A DNA stretch of 5,343 nt from Deltaproteobacteria bacterium. GTDB taxonomy: Bacteria > Desulfobacterota > Desulfobacteria > Desulfobacterales > JAFDCJ01. The stretch is taken from positions 1 through 5,343 of the forward strand of contig JAJRVC010000442.1 of NCBI GenBank assembly GCA_024277475.1. The letters run 5' to 3'. The notes beneath the pieces are model-generated. The model did not search any database, had not been told where the DNA came from, and worked only from the letters and a program-made list of their open reading frames with translations. Numbering within the stretch: position 1 is the stretch's first letter; the number at the start of each line of letters is the position of its first letter. Shown piece by piece: positions 1 to 5,267 of the stretch. A program made the position numbers and the translations under genes.

Positions 1-84
1 AATGGGAACAAGGCATTTGGGTATCGTCTCGGTAATGGGGCGCAGGCGCGTGCCCAGACCGGCGGACAACAACAGCGCTCTCAA
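1..84 (-). CDS. Sugar-phosphate nucleotidylyltransferase, N-terminal fragment (runs off the window)
   Basis: Only the first 28 codons are in the window. They read MRALLLSAGLGTRLRP followed by ITETIPKCLVPI. This is the signature loop of the Rossmann-type NTP-transferase family (GlmU, RmlA, ManC and HddC relatives): GxGTRLRP binds the nucleoside triphosphate and the Lys of the PK element contacts phosphate. Such enzymes join a sugar 1-phosphate to an NTP, giving an NDP-sugar in the cytoplasm. The start is inferred to be TTG at 84-82, because it places the signature at the usual distance from the N terminus and has an AGGA 9 nt upstream. The TTG overlaps the TGA of the preceding HldE-like gene by 4 nt (TTGA), which implies translational coupling. 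Which sugar or nucleotide is used cannot be read from 28 residues. A GDP-heptose (HddC-like) or mannose-1-phosphate guanylyltransferase role is only suggested by the neighbours. Confidence 0.85.
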   Translation of the reverse strand, partial: MRALLLSAGLGTRLRPITETIPKCLVPI

Positions 85-1562
85 TTATTAATTTCCTGAA
101 CAAGCATAGCCGCCTGCAACGGATGGTTGCCCACACGGTGAACCTGACAGGCCGCCGCCACCGACCCGATATATGCGCTTTGCCAGATGGACGCCCCCAC
201 AGCCAGAGACAATGAACAACACGTCAGCAGCGAATCTCCGGCCCCGGCAACATCCTTTGGAAGCGGATTAAACGCCGGTAAGCGGTCGGTGATAATGTCA
301 TCCGTGGATGTGTGTGGTGCATGAATGAGAATACCTTCAGCACCCAGCGTAATAACCAGATTTTTCGATTTTGCCTTCGCGCGAAGTGCATCCGCGAGGA
401 CGACCAAACCAGAACCATAATCATGCGTAGCCAAGCGTGCCTCATGTTCCGTTGGCGTCACGAGATTCATTCCCGGGAATCTTGAAACGTCACCTATTTG
501 TGATGATGACTGGCTGTCGGCGGTCATCATTATCTTGTTTTCTTGACAGAACGCAATCAAACGGTCGACCAGTTCTTGAGGAAGGCAGCCATAACTGAAG
601 TCCGAAAAAATCAAAATATCGGCCTTCTCTAAGTGTTCAACAATATGTTCATAAAGACTATCCGACACGCCAGAACTGACACCGTGTTGACGAAGATGGC
701 TGACACGTAACAATGTTTTATTTTGTGCACGAAAACGCTGTTTCAGACTGGTGGGACGGCTATCGTCTTCGACGAAGGTCGCATCGACACCGTATTCATT
801 CATTTTTCCCGCCGCGAATGCAGCCGTCTTATCCCTGCCGCACACGGCAAAATATGAGACCTTGGCGCCAAGCCCATGGGCATGAGCCGCAACAATACCG
901 GCGCCACCGATAAATTTGTCATGTTTAAGGGGGGTAACGACCAGCGTTGGGTCTTCCTGTGACATACCCAAAGCGTCGCAAGTAATATACTCATCGACGA
1001 TCAGGTCACCCACCACCACCACATTCAGGTCCCGGAATTTCTCTACCGTCGCAACCAGGCATTCAGATGTCAGATTGTGTCTTCTCAGATAACCGCCCGG
1101 CTTGTTTATGAGAAAGGAACTCGATCCGGAAAGCTCCTTTTGTAATAGATCCAGTGATGAGAATCGAATTTCCCCCGAAGAGAACAACAGTTTTCCGCCA
1201 TAGCGTTCGACTGCTTCTCGCTCTGGGTTCAAGCGAGTTTCATGTTCTTTACCTTTGACAACAACATCCGGCTGCAATTCAGCAATGAAATCCTCGGGTG
1301 AGGTTTTCAAAATGAGCGCATAATCAACGTTCCCGATTCCCTTCACCCCTTCCAGCCTGAGATCCTCAGGTAGTACGGTATTGCCAAAACCGTCGCGGTT
1401 TACCCCGATGACCAGCAAGTCCCCACAATTCCTGGCAAAATCAAATAGCCGCAAATGCCCTGGGTGAACAATATTAAAGTCGCCGGATACGAAAACCACA
1501 CGGTCTCCTTCTTCGACTAACTCTCGTATTTGTATAACGTGATCATGTGCTGCTGGATTCAT
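81..1562 (-). CDS. Bifunctional HldE-like nucleotidyltransferase/PfkB sugar kinase with swapped domain order
   Basis: The 493-residue cytoplasmic protein has two enzyme domains. Residues about 20-155 form an HxGH cytidylyltransferase-like domain: GDFNIVHPGH at 27-36 carries the catalytic HxGH, VVKGKEHE at 101-108 matches the HldE VKG segment, and a Ser-rich SGSSSFLINK follows at 145-154. Residues about 178-493 form a PfkB/ribokinase-fold kinase: VVVVGDLIVDEY at 181-192, GGAGIVAA at 219-226, PTSLKQRFRAQNKTLLRV at 270-287 (very like the HldE lid), and DVAGAGDSLL at 437-446 with the catalytic-base Asp. In E. coli HldE the kinase phosphorylates heptose 7-phosphate at C1 and the second domain adenylylates heptose 1-phosphate. 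Here the order is reversed, so I give no symbol. Positions usually occupied by Lys or Asn in HldE kinases differ (SDFSYG at 320-325, DSQS at 349-352, TPTEHE at 369-374), so the substrate may not be a heptose phosphate. The ATG has no strong Shine-Dalgarno. The gene begins 42 nt after the dehydrogenase stop and overlaps the next gene by 4 nt. Confidence 0.9.
   Translation of the reverse strand: MNPAAHDHVIQIRELVEEGDRVVFVSGDFNIVHPGHLRLFDFARNCGDLLVIGVNRDGFGNTVLPEDLRLEGVKGIGNVDYALILKTSPEDFIAELQPDVVVKGKEHETRLNPEREAVERYGGKLLFSSGEIRFSSLDLLQKELSGSSSFLINKPGGYLRRHNLTSECLVATVEKFRDLNVVVVGDLIVDEYITCDALGMSQEDPTLVVTPLKHDKFIGGAGIVAAHAHGLGAKVSYFAVCGRDKTAAFAAGKMNEYGVDATFVEDDSRPTSLKQRFRAQNKTLLRVSHLRQHGVSSGVSDSLYEHIVEHLEKADILIFSDFSYGCLPQELVDRLIAFCQENKIMMTADSQSSSQIGDVSRFPGMNLVTPTEHEARLATHDYGSGLVVLADALRAKAKSKNLVITLGAEGILIHAPHTSTDDIITDRLPAFNPLPKDVAGAGDSLLTCCSLSLAVGASIWQSAYIGSVAAACQVHRVGNHPLQAAMLVQEINN
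94..98 (-). promoter_or_regulatory. Shine-Dalgarno site (CAGGA) for the TTG-start nucleotidylyltransferase
   Basis: On the minus strand, CAGGA lies inside the last codons of the HldE-like gene, with 9 nt between it and the TTG at 84-82. This spacing supports TTG as the real start of the next gene. No ATG or GTG lies nearby in that frame before the GLGTRLRP motif. Confidence 0.6.
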
Positions 1563-1604
1563 AGCATTACTGTCATTCAGGTGCCGGTTGGATAGTGTGC
1601 GGTT

Positions 1605-2651
1605 TTACATTTTGATCATGCAGCGGCCCGATATGGAACCATTCCGAATTCCCTCGATTGCCTCGTTGATATCGTCAAGGGTATAAGTCTCTGTTATGAG
1701 TTCCTTAAGAGAAAGTTTTCCCCGTTGATACATTCTCAAGTATTTAGGAATATCCACTTCCGGTACCGTTTCACCACCGTGTGATCCGGATATGCTCTTG
1801 CCGAAATGCAGTGGCAAAGAATGGATGGATACATCATTGTCTCGGCGAGGAACACCCACCAGAATAATCCTTCCCAAAGGACCGCTCAGGGCGTAACCCA
1901 TTTCGATGATGGTTGGATTTCCCGTGTTATCAATAAACACGTCAAGTGCTTGACCGGACAGGACTTCTTCGATGAAGGCTTTCGCATCTGATGTGCTTGC
2001 GTTAAGTGTATGTGTCGCGCCCATCTTTGACGCTAACTCAAGGCGGCCATCATGCAGATCGATGGCAATAATCGGGTCGGCAGAGACCATGGCAGCAGCC
2101 TGAATAATGTTCAGGCCGACACCGCCGGCACCAAAAACAACTACGGACTCACCAATCCGCAGTTTCGCATTATTGACTACAACACCAAACCCTGTGGTCA
2201 CCGCACACCCGAAGAGTGGCGCAACTTCAATATCTGAGTCCTTGGGAATTCGTGTCAGACGGTTCTCTGAAATAATCGCGGCTTCATTAAAGGTCGTTAT
2301 CCAGCCGGCATTCACTCGATCATCGCCCCACATATAAATTGGCGGCACGGCTTCAATTCCCAGACCTTTGCGCCAATGCAGAACAACGTTATCCCCTTCG
2401 GCTACATGCGTGACTCCCGGCCCCACTGTTAACACTGTGCCCGAGCCCTCGTGACCTAAGAGGTGAGGAAGAAAACGATCAGGACCTTTGGCTCCGTCGA
2501 TTTCTCCCAATTGAGATCCGCAGATTCCACTGTAATGTATTTTGACCAACACCTGGCCGGGTTCAAGGTGACCGGGGAGCAAAATTTCATCAACAACCAA
2601 TGGAGTTTTTTGCTCAACAAGTATTGCGGCTCTGATTTTTTCAGAAAGCAT
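1605..2651 (-). CDS. Zinc-dependent medium-chain alcohol/polyol dehydrogenase (MDR family), NAD-type
   Basis: The 348-residue length is normal for the family. An N-terminal GroES-like catalytic domain is followed by a Rossmann domain. Candidate catalytic zinc ligands are Cys44 (SGICGSQ), His67 (LLGHEGSG, followed by Glu68) and Cys150 (FGCAVTTGFG). The nucleotide-binding turn is GAGGVG at 174-179, and an acidic residue after the second strand (IAIDLHD, Asp198) favours NAD over NADP. The region between about 90 and 118, where the structural zinc lobe normally sits, contains no cysteine, so this zinc site is absent. The CAVTTGFG segment recalls class III and related dehydrogenases. The protein probably oxidises or reduces a hydroxyl or carbonyl of a sugar intermediate, but the substrate is unknown. 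The ATG is preceded by TGAGG with a short 4-nt spacer. It lies downstream of the palindromic insertion, which could affect its expression. It is followed after 42 nt by the HldE-like gene. Confidence 0.9.
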   Translation of the reverse strand: MLSEKIRAAILVEQKTPLVVDEILLPGHLEPGQVLVKIHYSGICGSQLGEIDGAKGPDRFLPHLLGHEGSGTVLTVGPGVTHVAEGDNVVLHWRKGLGIEAVPPIYMWGDDRVNAGWITTFNEAAIISENRLTRIPKDSDIEVAPLFGCAVTTGFGVVVNNAKLRIGESVVVFGAGGVGLNIIQAAAMVSADPIIAIDLHDGRLELASKMGATHTLNASTSDAKAFIEEVLSGQALDVFIDNTGNPTIIEMGYALSGPLGRIILVGVPRRDNDVSIHSLPLHFGKSISGSHGGETVPEVDIPKYLRMYQRGKLSLKELITETYTLDDINEAIEGIRNGSISGRCMIKM

Positions 2652-2707
2652 GATGCCTCACTTAGAATCCTGGTGAAAATAACTTACACATTACTTCACT
2701 ATCGCCC

Positions 2708-2710
2708 TTA
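2708..2710. repeat. Left copy of the TTA target-site duplication
   Basis: TTA directly abuts the GGG end of the palindromic element. It matches the TTA at 2868-2870 at the other end. Three bases can match by chance, but the exact placement at both ends of the inverted-repeat termini supports a true duplication. Confidence 0.5.
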
Positions 2711-2867
2711 GGGCTCGTGTCAAAATAACGTGCACATCTTACTTGTCTTTCACTGCGTCTTCGGTGTTGCACAAAGAGTTACATACAATGAGTATGCGCC
2801 TCTTTGTGCGCCTTGAAGACACAGCGAAATCCAGCGTAACCTGCACACGTTATTTTGGCACGAACCC
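2711..2867. mobile_element. 157-bp palindromic MITE-like insertion, no coding capacity
   Basis: Two 76-nt arms (2711-2786 and 2792-2867) are imperfect reverse complements around a 5-nt loop (aatga, 2787-2791). The ends are GGGCTCGTG and CACGAACCC. Perfect blocks include a 12-nt match CAAAATAACGTG (2721-2732 with 2846-2857) and a 10-nt match GCACAAAGAG (2769-2778 with 2800-2809). Between them TTTCACTGCGTCTTC pairs with its partner at 13 of 15 positions after a one-base offset. TTA flanks both ends (2708-2710 and 2868-2870), which looks like a 3-bp target duplication. There is no transposase, so the element would have moved in trans. A 3-bp TTA duplication is compatible with IS5-type subgroups that target TNA, but this assignment is weak. 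Transcribed within the operon, it would fold into a long hairpin that could act as a partial terminator, an RNase III site or a 3'-end stabiliser for the methyltransferase message. Confidence 0.8.
2718..2723 (-). promoter_or_regulatory. Outward-facing TTGACA (-35-like hexamer) in the element terminus
   Basis: On the minus strand the terminal repeat contains a consensus TTGACA pointing out of the element toward the dehydrogenase gene about 70 nt downstream. I see no good -10 at 16-18 nt spacing: GATAGT lies only 14 nt away and TAATGT 24 nt away. It is therefore at most half a promoter, and it is recorded because insertion elements often carry outward -35 boxes. Confidence 0.2.
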
Positions 2868-2870
2868 TTA
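2868..2870. repeat. Right copy of the TTA target-site duplication, also the methyltransferase stop codon
   Basis: TTA on the plus strand directly follows the CCC end of the element. On the minus strand the same three bases are the TAA stop codon of the methyltransferase, so the insertion left the protein sequence intact. Confidence 0.5.
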
Positions 2871-3536
2871 CTCAAAATAGATAAAAGAATGATCGCCGGT
2901 ATACCCGCAGTTTTCAAACCACCACTGCCACTCTTCGGGGGTGTTGAACGCCTCACAAGTAACCTGCCAGTAAAGTAAATTTGTCTTCTCTGCCTCGCTG
3001 CGATAGGACTCGACGCAAATATATTTGTTTGATTTACCAACCCGCTCCATTTCTCGCAGCGCTTTGTCCAGATCGTAACAATGCAAATTGTGTAGCGTAT
3101 TAATGGACACCACCAGATCGAAATAATTGTCCGGATACGGTAATTCAGTCGCGTTGCCAACCCTCAGTGAGTCCTTAATTCCCGCCACGGCATCGTCGAT
3201 TGCATATTGAGAGATATCTATCCCCTTAACTTCGACACCCGGGCACACCTGGGTGAAGTCATAGGCAAGGAACCCCTTGCCACAACCCACATCGAGAATC
3301 TTATCACCGTCTTTCAGGCCGTAATGGTCGACCATTTCCTTCGCAACTTTGGCCCACCGGCCATCGTACTTGTAGCCACCGTAATTAATGCGCCGATCGC
3401 CGTCCCAATAGTCATAGCCCCATTTTTTGGCAAGCTCCGCGGCTTTTTCCTTAGGGAACTCAGGATCATTGACACGCGCCAGATAGTCTCGAGTCGTGCT
3501 TTTGTGAATAACGGATAGAAAATCAACATAGGCCAT
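2868..3536 (-). CDS. Class I SAM-dependent methyltransferase
   Basis: The protein has 222 residues from the chosen start. Counting from the upstream alternative ATG at 3542 (224 residues), the SAM-binding motif I is ILDVGCGKG at 82-90, the acidic residue closing strand 2 is in GIDIS at 107-111, motif II-like GNATELPYPDNYFDLVVS spans 129-146, and motif III-like NTLHNL spans 148-153. These define the Rossmann fold of type 11/25 methyltransferases. The C terminus is unusually aromatic (EEWQWWFENCGYTGDHSFIYFE, broken here for reference as EEWQWWFENCG then YTGDHSFIYFE) and probably forms the acceptor pocket. There is no signal peptide or membrane segment, so it is cytoplasmic. It probably methylates an O, N or C position of a sugar or its nucleotide derivative; the target is unknown. 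Two in-frame ATGs compete: GAAGG (3546-3550) is only 3 nt from the first and 9 nt from the second, so the second is preferred. It starts just downstream of the phosphotransferase stop. Its stop codon abuts the palindromic element. Confidence 0.88.
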   Translation of the reverse strand: MAYVDFLSVIHKSTTRDYLARVNDPEFPKEKAAELAKKWGYDYWDGDRRINYGGYKYDGRWAKVAKEMVDHYGLKDGDKILDVGCGKGFLAYDFTQVCPGVEVKGIDISQYAIDDAVAGIKDSLRVGNATELPYPDNYFDLVVSINTLHNLHCYDLDKALREMERVGKSNKYICVESYRSEAEKTNLLYWQVTCEAFNTPEEWQWWFENCGYTGDHSFIYFE

Positions 3537-3545
3537 GGTCATTTG

Positions 3546-3550
3546 CCTTC
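3546..3550 (-). promoter_or_regulatory. Shine-Dalgarno site (GAAGG) of the methyltransferase
   Basis: GAAGG on the minus strand lies 3 nt before ATG 3542-3540 and 9 nt before ATG 3536-3534. Normal spacing selects the second ATG, giving a protein that begins MAYVDFL. Confidence 0.55.
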
Positions 3551-3551
3551 A

Positions 3552-4616
3552 TTAAAAGTGGGTGAATTTTGAATGGATGTCGTATTCGGGACTTACGCCC
3601 GAGTGGATTGATAGTTCTGAGAAGGCCCGTTGCGCCCTCTGCAGGCGATTATGTTTCAGTGTGCGCAGATGTTGTTTGCTGTCGTCTTTAAAACGTGCAT
3701 TGCTCCAACCCGCGATAAAGGGATTAAGGATAATGCAACACCATTTCACCCCAACCAGCTCCCATAGAAGCTCGGCACGGAATTCATGGTAGTCTTTCAA
3801 GGCGGTCTTGATGTGAGAGAGCACCGCGGATCGGAAATTTGTTTTGTATTTCCGAGCAACCGGAAGGGCTGGTTGCAGGAAAAAATCCGCATACAGTTTC
3901 GCCGGATCATCCCATCCCGCGTATTCAAAATCGATAAAAAAAGTTGACTTTGAATTACTGAGCAACGCATTGTGAAAACCAAAATCTGACGGCGATATAC
4001 AACGCTCGCTTTCGCTGAGTTCGCGACTCATATCAATCCCACGAGTGCCACATGCGGTTGATATCACCGATTTGAGCTGTTCCCAGAAAACGCTCAATTC
4101 TTGAATAAACCGGGTTGCGGCAACATCTTCTTCGCTCAGTGCTTCTATATTTACCAGACGCTGAAGGCGTGCCTGGACCAGAGAAATATGAGCATCAATC
4201 GAAAAGCAGGCCTCCGATGCAGTTGCCAGCAGTCGGCCGGTGGTTCGCATTGTTGCCGAATTCAGTGCCCTGATGAATGATTCGGCTTCTTCTATACGGG
4301 TCGCGGTAATGTCTTCGGAACGATATGTATCGCCCTCAATAAATTCGTACAGTGCAACATTATTTTCCTCCGCCACCGCGTATGGGCGCGGCACCTGTTG
4401 AATGCCTGCCTGGGCTGCACACTTCAAAAAATTCCATTCGCCGCTCAGGCGATTCCGACAATCCATCGGATCATTCACGTACCATTTTGCAAGGAACTGC
4501 CGCCCACCGGCTAACACCTTGAGCACCTTGTTGTTCCCACCCTCTGTACATTTCTCGACTTCAAAGTCGGCAACATTGATCCCAGTCCGGCTCAATAATT
4601 CCTCGACGTGTGACAT
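3552..4616 (-). CDS. APH/choline-kinase-family phosphotransferase
   Basis: From the chosen ATG the protein has 354 residues with a protein-kinase-like fold. The N lobe has GGNNKV at 26-31 (nucleotide loop), LAKWY with the ATP-binding Lys at 44, and SGEW with a candidate partner Glu at 60; YEFIEGDT (90-97) is the hinge. The C lobe has SPSDFGFHNAL at 208-218, equivalent to the HGDxxxxN catalytic loop, with Asp211 and Asn216 in the right spacing but His-Gly replaced by Pro-Ser. FIDFEYAGWDDP follows at 227-238 with the metal-binding Asp229. The family phosphorylates hydroxyls on small molecules such as aminoglycosides, choline, homoserine or sugars. In this operon a sugar or polyol, or a choline-like decoration, is more likely than antibiotic resistance. 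The start is uncertain: a GTG at 4640 overlaps the HAD stop as GTGA (362 residues), and the frame stays open to a GTG at 4682 (376 residues). I chose the ATG at 4616 because family proteins usually begin about 20-25 residues before the glycine loop, though it lacks a clear Shine-Dalgarno. Confidence 0.85.
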   Translation of the reverse strand: MSHVEELLSRTGINVADFEVEKCTEGGNNKVLKVLAGGRQFLAKWYVNDPMDCRNRLSGEWNFLKCAAQAGIQQVPRPYAVAEENNVALYEFIEGDTYRSEDITATRIEEAESFIRALNSATMRTTGRLLATASEACFSIDAHISLVQARLQRLVNIEALSEEDVAATRFIQELSVFWEQLKSVISTACGTRGIDMSRELSESERCISPSDFGFHNALLSNSKSTFFIDFEYAGWDDPAKLYADFFLQPALPVARKYKTNFRSAVLSHIKTALKDYHEFRAELLWELVGVKWCCIILNPFIAGWSNARFKDDSKQHLRTLKHNRLQRAQRAFSELSIHSGVSPEYDIHSKFTHF

Positions 4617-4636
4617 GCGTGCGGAAAAATCACAGA

Positions 4637-5239
4637 TCACGACAGCAACAGTCCACGTATCTCGCGCCAGTTTGAGACACACTCAAACCCAGGTGTCTCG
4701 CCATGGTGTCCCTCAAGATCGAACAACAACTTGCGCACATTTTCAGGAAATGACCGTGCATTCAGGATTTCCGGTAAATCGTCGATAAAAACATCACAGT
4801 GAAGCGCCGCAATCTGAGCGATTTTTTCTTCCTTGGTTTCCCTGAAGAACACATTGTCCCTGGCCACAAGCCGGCCTTGAAGATCACGCAGCACACAGTC
4901 GATCCATTCCGAGGCGGCAGCGTGCAAATCATATTGCGGCCCCATAAATGGGGTACGGGTCTTGTTGCTGATGATGAAAAGTTCATGGCCCTGGGCGCGG
5001 GCTGCTTGTAAAAAGTCGAGCACCCCGGGATAGGGCTCGGCGTCGTTCATCCTGCGGCCATAAACATAGCCTTGCATTTTCGTCCAAACATCCTCGCAAT
5101 CGCGAATTCTCAGTTCATCGCGCACCGCAAGTTTGGAAACCGGCACCGCCGCAGAAATGACTTTCCTTTCCAGAGCCACCTTATGAAACACCTGATCGTA
5201 ACAAACAATCGTGTTATCAAAATCAAGTCCAATACGCAC
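4637..5239 (-). CDS. HAD-superfamily phosphatase
   Basis: The 200-residue protein carries all four HAD motifs. Motif I is DFDNT at 6-10, with nucleophile Asp6 and acid/base Asp8. Motif II is IISNKT at 89-94, with Ser91. Motif III is a Lys in ETKEEKI at 134-140. Motif IV is FIDDLPEI at 151-158, with the metal-binding Asp pair 153-154. Between motifs I and II lies a small helical cap of about 60-70 residues (through YPGVLDFL), as in C1-capped members. HAD enzymes with this architecture remove phosphate from small phosphorylated metabolites. In heptose pathways GmhB, also a HAD enzyme, dephosphorylates C7, but this protein lacks the Cys-rich zinc loop I would expect of GmhB, so the role is only analogous. 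The GTG start is well constrained: an in-frame TAA lies two codons upstream (5243-5245), and motif I follows at once. It ends close to the phosphotransferase start, or overlaps it if that gene uses an upstream GTG. Confidence 0.88.
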   Translation of the reverse strand: MRIGLDFDNTIVCYDQVFHKVALERKVISAAVPVSKLAVRDELRIRDCEDVWTKMQGYVYGRRMNDAEPYPGVLDFLQAARAQGHELFIISNKTRTPFMGPQYDLHAAASEWIDCVLRDLQGRLVARDNVFFRETKEEKIAQIAALHCDVFIDDLPEILNARSFPENVRKLLFDLEGHHGETPGFECVSNWREIRGLLLS

Positions 5240-5267
5240 TGCTTAAGCTCGGGCAATTTGCAAAATA

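Noticed and set aside
2652..2710. Possible dedicated promoter for the dehydrogenase in the spacer
   Set aside because: AT-rich hexamers such as TAATGT and TAAGTT occur, but no -35/-10 pair has acceptable spacing; read-through from upstream is simpler.
2711..2867. Intrinsic transcription terminator
   Set aside because: The hairpin is very long and its transcribed end is not followed by a U-run, so it does not look like a normal Rho-independent terminator, though it might reduce read-through.
2750..3160. 136-residue minus-strand open frame spanning part of the methyltransferase and the palindromic element
   Set aside because: It overlaps the methyltransferase in another frame, shows no motif, and its end runs through the inverted-repeat DNA; the methyltransferase frame carries clear SAM-binding motifs.
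3207..3518. 103-residue plus-strand open frame antisense to the methyltransferase
   Set aside because: It lies entirely opposite the SAM-binding region and looks like a mirror of conserved coding sequence.
3552..4616. Aminoglycoside-resistance gene
   Set aside because: The fold is shared, but the catalytic loop is atypical and the gene sits among sugar-metabolism genes.
4670..4688. GTTTGAG/CTCAAAC hairpin as a terminator
   Set aside because: It lies inside the HAD coding sequence, has no U-run and is short; chance is likely.
4402..4788. 128-residue plus-strand open frame antisense to the kinase/phosphatase junction
   Set aside because: It is antisense to two well-supported genes, with no recognisable domain and no plausible plus-strand neighbour.
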